From Erwinia tasmaniensis Et1/99 (GTDB lineage Bacteria > Pseudomonadota > Gammaproteobacteria > Enterobacterales > Enterobacteriaceae), in NCBI RefSeq assembly GCF_000026185.1, contig NC_010694.1, positions 1,178,001 through 1,242,000 of the forward strand: a DNA stretch of 64,000 bases, given 5' to 3'. The notes under the pieces are model-generated. The model saw only the letters and a list, made by a program, of their open reading frames with translations, was not told where the DNA came from and did not search any database. This document shows positions 29,682 to 40,985 of this stretch, piece after piece. The position numbers and the translations under genes were made by a program. The first letter of the stretch is position 1, and the number at the start of each line of letters is the position of its first letter.

Positions 29682-31682
29682 TCAGTGTGGCTTCAGCAAT
29701 GCCTCGGCGTGGCTCACGATGTTTTCTACCGTAAAGCCAAACTCTGCGAACAGTTTATCTGCCGGAGCCGATTCACCAAAGCAGGTCATGCCGACGATCG
29801 CGCCATTCAGGCCAACGTATTTGTACCAGTAATCCGCGATACCGGCTTCGACCGCCACGCGCGCCGTCACGGTAGATGGCAGCACGGACTCGCGGTAGGC
29901 GGCATCCTGTTTATCGAACAGATCGGTGGATGGCATCGACACGACGCGCACCTTGTGACCACTGGCGATGAGCTTCTCAGCCGCGCCCAGCGTAATTTCC
30001 ACTTCGGAGCCTGTTGCAATCAGGATCACTTCCGGCGCGCCGTCGCTGTCTTTCAGCACGTACGCACCGCGCGAAATATTCTGCAACTGCTCTTTACTGC
30101 GTGTTGGCTGCGCCAGGTTTTGACGTGACAGGATCAGCGCGGTAGGTCCGTGGTGGCGCTCAATGGCATGTTTCCAGGCCACGGCGGTTTCCACCTGGTC
30201 ACAGGGGCGCCAGACGCTCATATTTGGCGTGACGCGCAGGCTGGCTATCTGCTCAACCGGCTGATGCGTTGGGCCATCTTCCCCCAGACCAATCGAGTCA
30301 TGGGTGTAAACCAGAATCTGGCGCGCCTTCATCAATGCCGCCATGCGTACTGCGTTACGCGCATACTCGACAAACATCAGGAAGGTCGCGGTATAGGGGA
30401 TAAAACCGCCATGATGAGCAATACCGTTGGCGATTGCCGTCATGCCGAACTCACGTACGCCGTAGTGAATGTAGTTACCCGCGGTGTCTTCCTTAATCGA
30501 TTTGGAACCGGACCAGAGCGTCAGGTTGCTGGGCGCTAAATCAGCAGAGCCGCCCAGGAACTCTTTGATCAGCGGACCGTAGGCTTCAAGCGCATTCTGC
30601 GACGCCTTGCGGCTGGCGATTTTCTGCGGATTAGCCTGTAGCTCCTCGATATATTTCTGCGTATCTGCCTGCCAGTTGTCCGGCATACCGCCAGCCATAC
30701 GGCGGGTGTACTCCGCCGCCAGCTCAGGATGTGCGGCCTGATAGGCGGCGAATTTGGCATCCCATGCTTTCTCTGCTTTCTCACCCGCTTCTCTGGCATC
30801 CCAGCGAGCATAAATATCCTGCGGGATTTCAAACGGCGGATAATTCCAGCCCAGCTGTTTACGCGTCAGGGCCACTTCTTCATCGCCCAGCGCGGCGCCG
30901 TGCGACTCTTCCTTACCGGCTTTGTTTGGCGAACCGAAGCCGATAATAGTTTTACAGATAATCAGCGAGGGCTTATCCGTGACGCTCTGCGCTTCTTTGA
31001 TCGCTGCGGCGACGGCTTCCGGGTTGTGGCCATCGATATCGTGGATCACATGCCAGTGGTAGGCCTCGAAACGTTTGGCGGTGTCGTCGGTAAACCAGCC
31101 ATCGGTTTCACCATCGATAGAGATGCCGTTATGATCGTAAAAACCGATCAGTTTGCCCAGCCCCAGCGTGCCGGCAAGAGAGCTGACCTCGTGCGAGATG
31201 CCTTCCATCAGACAGCCATCGCCCATAAATACGTAGGTAAAGTGGTCGACGATTTCGTGATCGGGGCGGTTAAACTGGGAGGCCAGCGTGCGTTCAGCAA
31301 TCGCCATACCCACGGCATTCGCCAGGCCCTGGCCCAATGGCCCGGTGGTGGTTTCAATGCCTGGGGTGTAACCGATTTCCGGGTGGCCCGGCGTTTTTGA
31401 GTGAAGCTGACGGAAGTTTTTCAACTCCTCCATCGGCAGGTCATAGCCGGTGAGATGCAGCAGGCTGTAGAGCAGCATCGAAGCGTGACCGTTGGAGAGG
31501 ATAAAACGGTCGCGATCGGCCCACGCCGGGTTGTTCGGATTGTGGTGCATAAAGTCGCGCCACAGGACTTCAGCGATATCAGCCATTCCCATTGGTGCGC
31601 CAGGGTGGCCCGATTTCGCTTTTTGTACCGCATCCATACTGAGTGCGCGAATGGCGTTAGCCAGCTCTTTACGTGACGACAT
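29682..31682 (-). CDS. tktB: Transketolase TktB
   Basis: 666 residues. A thiamine-diphosphate enzyme of the non-oxidative pentose phosphate pathway that transfers two-carbon ketol units. It shows [19 protein letters not shown], the TPP motif [18 protein letters not shown], and a pyrimidine-domain [17 protein letters not shown]. The call tktB rather than tktA rests on its adjacency to talA (same strand, 71 bp gap) and nudK. ATG with GGGAG upstream. Confidence 0.95.
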   Translation of the reverse strand: MSSRKELANAIRALSMDAVQKAKSGHPGAPMGMADIAEVLWRDFMHHNPNNPAWADRDRFILSNGHASMLLYSLLHLTGYDLPMEELKNFRQLHSKTPGHPEIGYTPGIETTTGPLGQGLANAVGMAIAERTLASQFNRPDHEIVDHFTYVFMGDGCLMEGISHEVSSLAGTLGLGKLIGFYDHNGISIDGETDGWFTDDTAKRFEAYHWHVIHDIDGHNPEAVAAAIKEAQSVTDKPSLIICKTIIGFGSPNKAGKEESHGAALGDEEVALTRKQLGWNYPPFEIPQDIYARWDAREAGEKAEKAWDAKFAAYQAAHPELAAEYTRRMAGGMPDNWQADTQKYIEELQANPQKIASRKASQNALEAYGPLIKEFLGGSADLAPSNLTLWSGSKSIKEDTAGNYIHYGVREFGMTAIANGIAHHGGFIPYTATFLMFVEYARNAVRMAALMKARQILVYTHDSIGLGEDGPTHQPVEQIASLRVTPNMSVWRPCDQVETAVAWKHAIERHHGPTALILSRQNLAQPTRSKEQLQNISRGAYVLKDSDGAPEVILIATGSEVEITLGAAEKLIASGHKVRVVSMPSTDLFDKQDAAYRESVLPSTVTARVAVEAGIADYWYKYVGLNGAIVGMTCFGESAPADKLFAEFGFTVENIVSHAEALLKPH

Positions 31683-31753
31683 AGTTTCTCCCGAAGTTTA
31701 CGGGGCGGACGTTCAGTCCACCCCGATAAATGGTGTGTTGATAAGAAAGCGGA

Positions 31754-32704
31754 TTACAGACGAGCGGCCAGCACGTCTTCCAGCTTCTGCTGGTCAATGG
31801 CAAACTGACGGATGCCGTCTGCCAGCTTATCGACCGCCATTGGGTCCTGGTTGTGCTGCCAGCGGAACTCGGCTTCGTTCAGCGGCGTTGGCTGGTTAAA
31901 GGCTTCGGTCGACGGAATGAGCTTACGCTCAACCGGCGCGGTGCTTGCCTGCAGCTCTTCCAGCAGGTTAGGCGAGATGGTCAGGCGGTCGCAGCCGGCC
32001 AGCGCCAGAATCTGCTCAACTTTACGGAAGCTGGCGCCCATAATGACGGTGTTGTAACGGTGCTGTTTGTAATACTCATAGATGCTGCGCACTGACTTGA
32101 CGCCGGGATCTTCATCGGCAATGTAGGGGTCAAGCGGCTTACGGCTGTTGTACCAGTCATAGATACGGCCTACGAAAGGTGAAATCAGAAACACGCCGGC
32201 TTCGGCACAGGCGCGTGCCTGGGCGAAGGAGAACAGCAGCGTCAGATTACAGTTGATGCCGTTTTTCTCCAGCTCTTCTGCGGCCCTGATCCCCTCCCAG
32301 GTGGAGGCGAGTTTGATCAGGATACGTGACCTGTCGATACCGTGCTCTTCATACATTCTTACCAGCTTTTCGGCTTTGGTCACGCACATTCCACGGTCGT
32401 AGGAGAGGCGCGCATCAACTTCAGTTGAGACACGGCCGGGCACGCTTTTCAGGATCTCCATACCGAGGTTGATATTGACTTTATCACTGGCATTAATGAT
32501 CTGAGTCTCTTTGCTGCCACCCTGCTTTTTAGCGTAGTCGATGGCATCGGTGATCAGGTGTTTATACGAGTCGAGTGCGGAGGCTTTTAGGATCAGAGAC
32601 GGGTTGGTGGTGGCATCTTCCGGGTGATAATTACGTATGGATTCAATGTCGCCACTGTCAGCCACCACGGTGGTGAATTGTTTCAGTGCGTCTAGCTGGT
32701 TCAT
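31754..32704 (-). CDS. talA: Transaldolase A
   Basis: 316 residues, the E. coli TalA length, from the ATG at 32702-32704 (AAGGAG upstream). It transfers dihydroxyacetone from sedoheptulose-7-phosphate to glyceraldehyde-3-phosphate. The Schiff-base Lys lies in [12 protein letters not shown], and the N-terminal active-site segment is [11 protein letters not shown]. It forms a unit with tktB downstream, as in E. coli, where talA-tktB is RpoS-dependent; no such control is visible here. Confidence 0.96.
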   Translation of the reverse strand: MNQLDALKQFTTVVADSGDIESIRNYHPEDATTNPSLILKASALDSYKHLITDAIDYAKKQGGSKETQIINASDKVNINLGMEILKSVPGRVSTEVDARLSYDRGMCVTKAEKLVRMYEEHGIDRSRILIKLASTWEGIRAAEELEKNGINCNLTLLFSFAQARACAEAGVFLISPFVGRIYDWYNSRKPLDPYIADEDPGVKSVRSIYEYYKQHRYNTVIMGASFRKVEQILALAGCDRLTISPNLLEELQASTAPVERKLIPSTEAFNQPTPLNEAEFRWQHNQDPMAVDKLADGIRQFAIDQQKLEDVLAARL

Positions 32705-33096
32705 ATAAGCTCCTTGATAAGCAATCGGTAATGCAGAGGCAAGCGTGACGCTGTCAGTACGGTAGTTGAGATCAGAGTATGATGAGAATGCTACGCGCCA
32801 CGGCTGAATGCGATGAGGTAACATTGCATCAGACCTGTAGCAATGAAAATGCGTTTTCCCTGATTGTTGCGATGGGTTCGCCCAATGGTCCGGCCGTAAA
32901 GCCAGAATTACCGTTAGTGAAAAGTGTAGCAGTTAGCGTAAAAAACGTGGCGTGGATAACGGGCCGTGGCACATATGGCTCAATTTCGCAGCGGGCCGCT
33001 ATGTGCGCGGCGGTGGGAAACAAGAAGGGCCGGAGACCGGCCACCACAATCTGAAAAGCAAACGGGCGGGCGGTGCAACCAACCCGTTTCGTTAGC
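32705..33096. other. Gene-free spacer talA / hemF
   Basis: About 390 bp. It should contain the talA promoter near the left side and a likely hemF terminator (33028-33042 hairpin, minus strand). In E. coli the eut operon and maeB lie in this interval. No remnant of them was seen. Confidence 0.5.
33018..33042 (-). terminator. Probable hemF terminator
   Basis: GGCCGG (33028-33033) and CCGGCC (33037-33042) form a hairpin. On the minus strand it is followed by a T-rich CTTCTTGTTT stretch. The tail is imperfect. Confidence 0.55.
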
Positions 33097-34014
<918 letters not shown>

Positions 34015-34051
34015 CTATGCAAAAAGACGCACGGATTATACGTCATTTGCT

Positions 34052-34909
34052 TCAGCCTGTGCGCCTGGTTGTCTCGTCGCGATCAAAAAAGCTGACGATG
34101 CCGTCGGCGATGGCTCCGGCAATCTTCTGACGAAACGCCGTGGTGCCAAGCAATTTTTCTTCGGCGGGGTTAGTGATAAATGAGGTTTCTACCAGCACTG
34201 AGGGAATAGAAGGCGACTTCAACACCGCAAAGGCGGCCTGCTCGGTATGCTGGCTGTGCAAATGGTGCACCGGGCGGATCTGCCCCAGCAGATGCTGTCC
34301 GAGGATCAGGCTGTTCTTGATGGTATCGGTTTGCACCAGGTCAAACAGCACCTGCTGCAAATAGCGATCTTTGTCGGCGGCCTGCACTCCGCCAACCCGG
34401 TCCGCGGCGTTTTCTCTTTGCGATAAATAGCGCGCCATCGTGCTGCTGGCTCCACGATTTGACAGGGCAAAGACCGAAGCCCCGTTGGCGCTCGGACTGG
34501 TATACCCGTCGGCGTGTACCGACATAAACAGGTCGGCTCCGTGCTGATGGGCGATCTCGACCCGCTCGCCCAGCGGGATGAAGTGGTCACTTTCACGGGT
34601 CAGGCGCACCTCAATATGCGGATGGGTGCTCAACTGCTGGCGGATATGGTTAGCGATCTCCAGCACCACATGCTTTTCTTCCGAGCCGCCGTGTCCTACC
34701 GCACCTGAGTCAATCCCGCCATGGCCCGGATCGATCATGACGATTTTTTTGCCGGGAGTTGACGGTTTGGTGCGGGAAGTGTGCGGGCGCGTAACCCGCG
34801 GTTCTGCCCGCGCGGACGTTGATCTGGTCGCCAGTAGTGCCAGGGCCAGCCCGGAGAGTAGAAGCTGGCGGCGGCTGGTCAGCGGCGTCATCTGGGAAAT
34901 TTTTTTCAT
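34052..34909 (-). CDS. amiA: N-acetylmuramoyl-L-alanine amidase AmiA
   Basis: 285 residues from the ATG at 34907-34909. A zinc amidase (Amidase_3) that splits septal peptidoglycan between daughter cells. A twin-arginine signal (TSRRQLLLSGLALALL) directs Tat export. Catalytic motifs are IDPGHGG (His ligand), SEEKHVVLEIA (Glu ligand), MSVHAD (His ligand) and LVETSFITN (catalytic Glu). An alternative ATG seven codons on (MTPLTSRRQ) is possible. Precedes hemF on the same strand. Confidence 0.94.
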   Translation of the reverse strand: MKKISQMTPLTSRRQLLLSGLALALLATRSTSARAEPRVTRPHTSRTKPSTPGKKIVMIDPGHGGIDSGAVGHGGSEEKHVVLEIANHIRQQLSTHPHIEVRLTRESDHFIPLGERVEIAHQHGADLFMSVHADGYTSPSANGASVFALSNRGASSTMARYLSQRENAADRVGGVQAADKDRYLQQVLFDLVQTDTIKNSLILGQHLLGQIRPVHHLHSQHTEQAAFAVLKSPSIPSVLVETSFITNPAEEKLLGTTAFRQKIAGAIADGIVSFFDRDETTRRTG

Positions 34910-35118
34910 CACGGCATCCGGTAGCCAAAGGTGTTCACCGTTATATCGTAACCGGCTCACCGCGGCGAGAGGGGAACTATGTCAGACTTTTACTAACTAT
35001 TTCAGTCAGGTAATAGCCCTTACCGCCCCTTTTTTTCCTTAAGGTGGACCAATGGACTTGCGCCAGCAGAAGAATGCGTGATAATCAGCTAATTAAGCGC
35101 AATGACAGGCTAAATCTG

Positions 35119-35544
35119 ATGGAAATTCGTGCATTCCGGCAAGATGATTTTGAAGAAGTGATTACCCTTTGGGAGCGTTGCGATCTGTTGCGCCCGTGGA
35201 ACGATCCTGAAATGGATATTGAGCGTAAGCTAAATCACGATGCAGAGCTGTTCCTGGTAGCGGTGGCTGGCGGTGAGATCGTCGGTACGTTGATGGGGGG
35301 CTATGACGGTCACCGTGGCTCGGCCTATTATCTCGGCGTACATCCTGATTATCAGGGGCGAGGTTTCGCCAACGCGCTGATTAATCGCCTGGAGAAGAAG
35401 CTTATCGCCCGCGGCTGCCCGAAAATTAACGTGATGGTGCGAGAAGAAAATGATGCGGTGATCGGATTCTATGAAAAGCTGGACTATGAGACCCAGGACA
35501 GCCAGCTGTTAGGTAAGCGTTTGATTGAAGATCGTGAGTACTGA
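35119..35544 (+). CDS. ypeA: GNAT acetyltransferase YpeA
   Basis: 141 residues, the E. coli YpeA length, from ATG 35119 with AGG upstream. It has a GNAT fold, with acetyl-CoA-binding loop [11 protein letters not shown] and YYLGVHPDY before it. The substrate is unknown. It is divergent from amiA, as in E. coli. Confidence 0.93.
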   Translation: MEIRAFRQDDFEEVITLWERCDLLRPWNDPEMDIERKLNHDAELFLVAVAGGEIVGTLMGGYDGHRGSAYYLGVHPDYQGRGFANALINRLEKKLIARGCPKINVMVREENDAVIGFYEKLDYETQDSQLLGKRLIEDREY

Positions 35545-35620
35545 TTTCACATCATCATCGACGTTGTGGCGGATCTGACCGCTAAGCCCATTCTGTTAGC
35601 GGTGTATCTGACCTGCTGCG

Positions 35621-36118
35621 ATGCCAATGGTGTTGAGATTGACGGTATCCCTCTTTATAAAGCGATTCAACGTGAAATATCTTCCCGATGATTACGACAA
35701 CAAAGGCCAGCTGCGGCTACCGCTCTCCTTTTGGGCGATATTGCTCCTGCAGGCGCGCACCTGGCTGCTGTTTGTCATGGCCGGCGCTTCAGGGCAGCAG
35801 GGCTCGCAGCTGTTGGAACTGTGTTACCCGGATAACCACAGTTTCTGGCTGGGGTTATGCCTGGGCGTGCCGGCCGCGTTTGGGCTGCTGTTAACCGGCT
35901 ACCGGCAGCGTCTTCCGCGTCTTTGGCTGGCCTGGCGTTGGGTGCTGCTAGTGACTCTGGTACTGACGTTGCTGCTACCGTTCTTCCGATCGTGGCAGGA
36001 CGATGTCGGCACCTCCGACCTGCTGCTGCTGACATCTCTGCTGGACGGCGTGGCGCTGCTGACGCTGCTCTATTCTCGGCGGCTGCGTGACTGCTTTGAT
36101 CCTGCTGAAAACCACTAA
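35621..36118 (+). CDS. yfeZ: DUF2919 inner-membrane protein YfeZ
   Basis: Up to 165 residues with about four membrane segments (WAILLLQARTWLLFVMAGAS, FWLGLCLGVPAAFGLLL, WVLLVTLVLTLLLPFF, LLLLTSLLDGVALLTLL). It resembles E. coli YfeZ, which also ends RRLRDCF. Function unknown. The start is uncertain: ATGs at 35621 and 35627 lack a clear RBS, and GTG 35672 (VKYLPDDYD) would fit the E. coli length better. Confidence 0.82.
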   Translation: MPMVLRLTVSLFIKRFNVKYLPDDYDNKGQLRLPLSFWAILLLQARTWLLFVMAGASGQQGSQLLELCYPDNHSFWLGLCLGVPAAFGLLLTGYRQRLPRLWLAWRWVLLVTLVLTLLLPFFRSWQDDVGTSDLLLLTSLLDGVALLTLLYSRRLRDCFDPAENH

Positions 36119-36120
36119 AT

Positions 36121-36148
36121 AAAACTTTTGTGCCGATTAGTACTCCAA
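36121..36148 (+). promoter_or_regulatory. Candidate sigma-E promoter of yfeY
   Basis: AAAACTT (36121-36127), then a 16-base spacer after AACTT and TCCAA (36144-36148), match the sigma-E pattern GAACTT-N16-TCnAA. It is about 40 bp before the yfeY ATG. E. coli yfeY is RpoE-regulated, which supports the call. Confidence 0.65.
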
Positions 36149-36190
36149 CAAGCTAATCAGGAAACCTTGTTAATACTATCTGGAGTTGTC

Positions 36191-36811
36191 ATGAATATTA
36201 TTCGACCCGCGTTGCTGGCGGGCAGCGTGCTGTTGGCAGGCTGCGCGGCGTCCACCTCGCAGTCCGCAAGCGATTCTTCTGCAACATGGTGGAACCCCAT
36301 ATCCTGGTCGTGGTCCAGCCTGTCACCGTTGAACTGGTTTTCCTCCCCCTTACTGGTCAGTGAGCAGGGAGTCGGCGGAATAAACGGGAGTACGCCGCTA
36401 CAGCAGCAGGCGCTGACTGACGGCCTGAACGGGAATTACCCGCTGCGGCAGGGGATGCGTACCGCAGACGGCAGCATTGTTCACTTCTGGCAGGCGCTGG
36501 GCAACGATAAGCAGGTTAAGCTGGAGTTAACCGGGCAGAGCACCGTCAGCCGCATTGATGTCACCGACAGCCAGATTGCCACCGCCAGCGGGGTGAAAAC
36601 AGGTACGCCGTTCAGCGCGATTTATCAAAAGGCCTTCAATAACTGTCAGAAGGGGAGCGGGGAAAACGGTGGCAGCATTGAATGCAAAGCGCCGGATAGC
36701 CAGCATATCAGCTATGTGTTCAGCGGCGACTGGCACGGGCCAGAAGGATTAATCCCTTCCGATGAAACCCTGAAAAGCTGGACCCTAAGTAAAATTATCT
36801 GGCGGCGTTAG
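36191..36811 (+). CDS. yfeY: RpoE-regulated lipoprotein YfeY
   Basis: 206 residues. Signal peptide with lipobox LLAGC (Cys at about residue 19), then a Ser/Trp-rich linker (SATWWNPISWSWSSLSPLNWF) and a compact C-terminal domain. Similar to E. coli YfeY in context and layout; function unknown. ATG 36191 follows GGAG. A sigma-E-like promoter lies just upstream. Confidence 0.9.
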   Translation: MNIIRPALLAGSVLLAGCAASTSQSASDSSATWWNPISWSWSSLSPLNWFSSPLLVSEQGVGGINGSTPLQQQALTDGLNGNYPLRQGMRTADGSIVHFWQALGNDKQVKLELTGQSTVSRIDVTDSQIATASGVKTGTPFSAIYQKAFNNCQKGSGENGGSIECKAPDSQHISYVFSGDWHGPEGLIPSDETLKSWTLSKIIWRR

Positions 36812-37103
36812 TTCAGCCTTAAAAAGTGAATGCTGTTCACCCCCGATTTCCCCGGTATGAGATCTGGCTGGCGTGCGATAACGCCAGACCTTATGCCGGG
36901 GGAAGGCCGTTTGCGGTACGTGCCATTTTTCGTTTTCTCCTCAACGCGTTATCCCACCTACGACATAACCCATCCCACAGGCTTATAGCGTTTTATCATT
37001 GCAAAGCACCAAACGGTATATAAAACCGCTACGTCTTTACCGCTGGTTATCAATAAACTTAATACACTTTTTCCGCCCAGCCGGTTCATATTCAGGGTAC
37101 ATA
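36812..37103. promoter_or_regulatory. cysP promoter region (CysB-controlled by analogy)
   Basis: About 290 bp without a gene upstream of cysP. In E. coli this interval carries CysB-activated promoter elements. The AT-rich part at 37000-37090 with GGTTAT-type words is the likely site, but I cannot define CysB boxes by eye. Confidence 0.4.
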
Positions 37104-38120
37104 ATGACGTTACCGACGATCAAAAAAGCCGTCTCTGCCAGCGTACTGTCGCTGCTGCTGGGTATGAGTGCTCAGGCAACAGAGCTGCTAAACAGCTCCT
37201 ATGACGTTTCGCGCGAGCTGTTTGTGGCCCTGAATACCCCATTTGAAAAGCAGTGGGCGCAGGAACACCCCGGAGATACGCTGACGATCAAACAGTCTCA
37301 TGCCGGTTCGTCCAGGCAGGCGCTGGCGATTTTGCAGGGGCTGAAAGCGGATGTTGTCACCTATAACCAGCTAACCGATGTGCAAATCCTGCATGACAGG
37401 GGCAAGCTGATCCCGGCCGACTGGCAGCAACGCCTGCCGAACGGCAGCTCGCCATTTTATTCAACGATGGCTTTCCTGGTGCGTAAAGGAAATCCTAAAA
37501 ACATCCACGACTGGCACGATCTGGTGCGTAGCGATGTGAAGCTGGTTTTCCCTAATCCAAAAACTTCCGGTAACGGGCGCTATACCTGGCTGGCGGCCTG
37601 GGGCGCTGCCGATCGTGCCGATGGCAATGATAAGGCGAAAACGGAAAAGTTCATGACGCAGCTGCTGAAAAACGTAGTGGTGTTTGATACCGGCGGCCGT
37701 GGAGCAACCACCACATTCGTTGATCGTGGCCTGGGTGATGTGCTGATCAGCTTTGAGTCCGAGGTGAATACCCTTCGCGACCGCTATTCACAGGATGGCT
37801 ATCAGGTGATCGTGCCGCCAACCAATATCCTGGCACAGTTTCCGGTGGCCTGGATTGACAAAAATATTGAACAAAACCACAGCGAAGAGGCTGCCAAAGC
37901 CTATCTTAAGTATCTTTATACGCCATCCGCCCAACATATTATCACGCGCTTCTATTACCGAGTGGATAATCCGCAGCTGATGGCGCAGCAAAAAAATCGT
38001 TTCCCGCACACCGAACTGTTCAGGGTTGAGCAGGAATTTGGCAGCTGGGAGAGGGTTATGAAAACGCATTTCGCCAGCGGTGGCGAACTTGACAAGCTTT
38101 TATCGGCGGGGCGTGATTAA
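37104..38120 (+). CDS. cysP: Thiosulfate/sulfate-binding periplasmic protein CysP
   Basis: 338 residues, the same as E. coli CysP, from ATG 37104. A signal peptide ends at AQA. Solute-binding protein for thiosulfate and sulfate, delivering to CysTWA. Recognisable blocks are [14 protein letters not shown] and [17 protein letters not shown], which contact the anion. Its stop overlaps the cysT ATG (TAATG), so translation is coupled. Confidence 0.95.
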   Translation: MTLPTIKKAVSASVLSLLLGMSAQATELLNSSYDVSRELFVALNTPFEKQWAQEHPGDTLTIKQSHAGSSRQALAILQGLKADVVTYNQLTDVQILHDRGKLIPADWQQRLPNGSSPFYSTMAFLVRKGNPKNIHDWHDLVRSDVKLVFPNPKTSGNGRYTWLAAWGAADRADGNDKAKTEKFMTQLLKNVVVFDTGGRGATTTFVDRGLGDVLISFESEVNTLRDRYSQDGYQVIVPPTNILAQFPVAWIDKNIEQNHSEEAAKAYLKYLYTPSAQHIITRFYYRVDNPQLMAQQKNRFPHTELFRVEQEFGSWERVMKTHFASGGELDKLLSAGRD

Positions 38121-38953
38121 TGTTGGCAACACGGAGTAAACGCGTACTGCCTGGATTTGGCATCAGCCTGGGCAGCAGCCTGTTTTTCACCTGTCTGATC
38201 CTGCTGCTGCCGATCAGCGCCCTGCTGATGCAGCTTTCGCAGATGACGCTGGCCCAGTACTGGGAGGTGATCACCAACCCGCAGGTGATGGCTGCGTATA
38301 AAGTGACGCTGATTGCCGCCGGAGTCGCATCTATTTTTAACGCGCTGTTTGGCATGCTGATGGCGTGGATCTTGACGCGCTATCGCTTCCCGGGGCGCGC
38401 ACTGCTTGACGGTCTGATGGACCTGCCATTTGCGCTGCCAACGGCGGTAGCCGGGCTGACGCTGGCCGGCCTGTTTTCCGTCAACGGCTGGTACGGGCAG
38501 TGGCTGGCACAGTTTGATATTAAGGTGTCCTACACCTGGCTCGGTATTGCCGTGGCGATGGCATTTACCAGCATTCCTTTTGTGGTGCGCACCGTGCAGC
38601 CGGTACTGGAAGAGCTGGGGCCAGAGTATGAAGAGGCCGCTGAAACGCTCGGCGCAACGCCATGGCAGAGCTTCCGCCGCGTTGTGCTGCCGGAAGTTGG
38701 CCCGGCCTTGCTGGCAGGAACGGCGCTTTCTTTCACCCGCAGTCTGGGCGAGTTTGGCGCGGTCATTTTTATCGCGGGTAATATCGCGTGGAAAACCGAA
38801 GTGACCTCGCTGATGATTTTTGTCCGTTTGCAGGAGTTCGATTATCCGGCGGCCAGCGCCATTGCTTCCGTGATCCTCGCGGCTTCTCTGCTGCTGCTGT
38901 TTGCCATTAACACCTTGCAAAGTCGCTTTGGTCGTCGCATTGGGGGGCAATAA
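38120..38953 (+). CDS. cysT: Sulfate/thiosulfate ABC permease CysT (CysU)
   Basis: 277 residues with six or so membrane helices. The permease EAA loop (EEAAETLGATPWQSFRRVVLP) docks on CysA. One of the two channel subunits of the sulfate importer. It overlaps cysP and cysW by single bases (TAATG at both ends). Confidence 0.96.
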   Translation: MLATRSKRVLPGFGISLGSSLFFTCLILLLPISALLMQLSQMTLAQYWEVITNPQVMAAYKVTLIAAGVASIFNALFGMLMAWILTRYRFPGRALLDGLMDLPFALPTAVAGLTLAGLFSVNGWYGQWLAQFDIKVSYTWLGIAVAMAFTSIPFVVRTVQPVLEELGPEYEEAAETLGATPWQSFRRVVLPEVGPALLAGTALSFTRSLGEFGAVIFIAGNIAWKTEVTSLMIFVRLQEFDYPAASAIASVILAASLLLLFAINTLQSRFGRRIGGQ

Positions 38954-39828
38954 TGGCTGAATTGAGCAATGTTAAAGACGCGGGTCATGCGCCCGTCCAG
39001 TGGGGAAAATGGGCGCTGATAGGCACCGGAGCCGTGATATCCCTGCTGCTGCTGGTCGTGCCGCTGGTGGCGATATTCGCCACTGCTTTTTCCGAAGGGC
39101 TAATGGCAACGCTCAGCAATTTGCGCGATGCGGATATGCTGCATTCCATCTGGCTTACGCTACTGATAGCCCTGATCGCGGTGCCGGTAAACCTGGTGTT
39201 TGGCACCCTGCTGGCCTGGCTGGTCACGCGTTTTACCTTTCCTGGACGCCAGCTGCTGCTGACGCTCTTCGACATCCCCTTTGCCGTGTCGCCGGTCGTG
39301 GCGGGCCTGATGTATCTGTTGTTCTGGGGGGTGAATGGCCCGGTTGGCGGCTGGCTGGATGCTCACAGTATCCAGCTGATGTTTTCGTGGCAGGGTATGG
39401 CGCTGGTGACGATTTTTGTCACCTGCCCGTTTGTGGTGCGCGAACTGGTCCCGGTAATGCTAAGCCAGGGCAGTCACGAAGATGAGGCCGCGGTGCTGCT
39501 GGGGGCTTCCGGCTGGAAAATGTTCTGGCGCGTGACTCTGCCGAATATCCGCTGGGCGCTGCTTTACGGTGTCGTGTTGACCAACGCACGCGCCATCGGT
39601 GAGTTTGGTGCGGTTTCAGTGGTGTCGGGGGCAATACGCGGCGAAACCTATACGCTGCCATTACAGGTTGAATTACTGCATCAGGATTACAACAGCGTTG
39701 GCGCGTTTACCGCCGCGGCCCTGTTAACCCTGATGGCGATAGTGACGCTGTTTCTGAAAAGCGCATTACAGTGGCGCTTAGAAAGCCAGCAACAGCGTTT
39801 GCAACGGGAGGAACACCATGAGCATTGA
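38953..39828 (+). CDS. cysW: Sulfate ABC permease CysW
   Basis: 291 residues. The second channel subunit: membrane helices plus the EAA loop ([21 protein letters not shown]). Overlaps the cysA start by 11 bp. The hydrophilic C-terminus ([13 protein letters not shown]) is cytoplasmic. Confidence 0.96.
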   Translation: MAELSNVKDAGHAPVQWGKWALIGTGAVISLLLLVVPLVAIFATAFSEGLMATLSNLRDADMLHSIWLTLLIALIAVPVNLVFGTLLAWLVTRFTFPGRQLLLTLFDIPFAVSPVVAGLMYLLFWGVNGPVGGWLDAHSIQLMFSWQGMALVTIFVTCPFVVRELVPVMLSQGSHEDEAAVLLGASGWKMFWRVTLPNIRWALLYGVVLTNARAIGEFGAVSVVSGAIRGETYTLPLQVELLHQDYNSVGAFTAAALLTLMAIVTLFLKSALQWRLESQQQRLQREEHHEH

Positions 39829-40906
39829 GATCGGCAACATCAATAAATCCTTTGGCCGGACGAAGGTCCTGAACGATATCTCGCTGGATATTCCCTCCGG
39901 GCAAATGATGGCATTATTGGGTCCATCCGGCTCGGGTAAAACCACGCTGCTGCGCATTATCGCCGGGCTGGAAAACCAGAACAGCGGTCGTTTGAGCTTC
40001 CATGGAAAAGACGTCAGTCGGGTACACGCCCGTGACCGCCAGGTAGGGTTTGTCTTTCAGCATTACGCGCTGTTTCGCCATATGACGGTATTCGACAATA
40101 TTGCCTTTGGTCTGAAAGTATTGCCGCGCCGCGAGCGGCCGTCTGCGGCTGAGATTAAGCAGAAAGTGACCCGTCTGCTGGATATGGTGCAGCTGGGGCA
40201 CCTGGCCGGGCGTTTTCCTGCCCAGCTTTCCGGTGGACAGAAGCAGCGCGTGGCTCTGGCGCGTGCGTTGGCGGTAGAGCCACAAATTCTGTTGCTGGAT
40301 GAGCCTTTTGGCGCGCTGGATGCGCAGGTGCGCAAAGAGCTGCGCCGCTGGCTGCGCCAGCTGCATGAAGAGCTGAAATTCACCAGCGTGTTTGTCACCC
40401 ATGACCAGGAAGAGGCGATGGAAGTCGCGGATCGCGTGGTGGTGATGAGCCAGGGCAATATTGAACAGGTCGGCACGCCGGACGAAGTGTGGCGCGATCC
40501 TGCAACCCGCTTCGTGCTGGAGTTTCTTGGGGAGGTGAACCGTTTCGACGGCGAAGTGCATGGTTCCCAGTTCCACGTTGGCGCGCACCACTGGCCGCTG
40601 GCATACACCCCGGCGCATCAGGGAAAAGTGGAGCTGTTTCTGCGTCCGTGGGAAGTCGACGTCAGCCGTCAGAGTAGCCTGGAAACCCCTTTGCCTGCCC
40701 AAATACTGGAGGTGAGTCCACGCGGGCACTACTGGCAGCTGGTTCTGGAGCCCGCCGGGTGGAGCGCCGAGCCGCTTACCGTGGTGTTGGAAGGCGGACA
40801 TGCTGCCCCGCAGCGCGGCGAACGCCTGTTCGTTGGCCTGCAAAATGCGCGCCTTTATCACGGCAATAGCCTGTTACGACCGGTTGCCTTTGCTGAAAGC
40901 GCCTGA
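39818..40906 (+). CDS. cysA: Sulfate/thiosulfate ABC ATPase CysA
   Basis: 362 residues. Walker [10 protein letters not shown], signature [15 protein letters not shown], Walker [14 protein letters not shown]-loop VTHDQ. A C-terminal regulatory (TOBE-like) domain spans about 240-355. It energises CysTW. Last gene before a terminator that separates the transport genes from cysM. Confidence 0.96.
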   Translation: MSIEIGNINKSFGRTKVLNDISLDIPSGQMMALLGPSGSGKTTLLRIIAGLENQNSGRLSFHGKDVSRVHARDRQVGFVFQHYALFRHMTVFDNIAFGLKVLPRRERPSAAEIKQKVTRLLDMVQLGHLAGRFPAQLSGGQKQRVALARALAVEPQILLLDEPFGALDAQVRKELRRWLRQLHEELKFTSVFVTHDQEEAMEVADRVVVMSQGNIEQVGTPDEVWRDPATRFVLEFLGEVNRFDGEVHGSQFHVGAHHWPLAYTPAHQGKVELFLRPWEVDVSRQSSLETPLPAQILEVSPRGHYWQLVLEPAGWSAEPLTVVLEGGHAAPQRGERLFVGLQNARLYHGNSLLRPVAFAESA

Positions 40907-40935
40907 TATTTTCCTTTGCTGACACTTATTTCCTC

Positions 40936-40964
40936 AAGGGGCTGGTGAATTCCAGCCCCTTTTA
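40936..40964 (+). terminator. Terminator between cysA and cysM
   Basis: GGGGCTGG (40938-40945) pairs with CCAGCCCC (40952-40959), followed by TTTT. cysM begins about 20 bp later, so its expression needs read-through or an own promoter. Confidence 0.85.
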
Positions 40965-40985
40965 TCTCATGCTGGGAAGCCTGAC

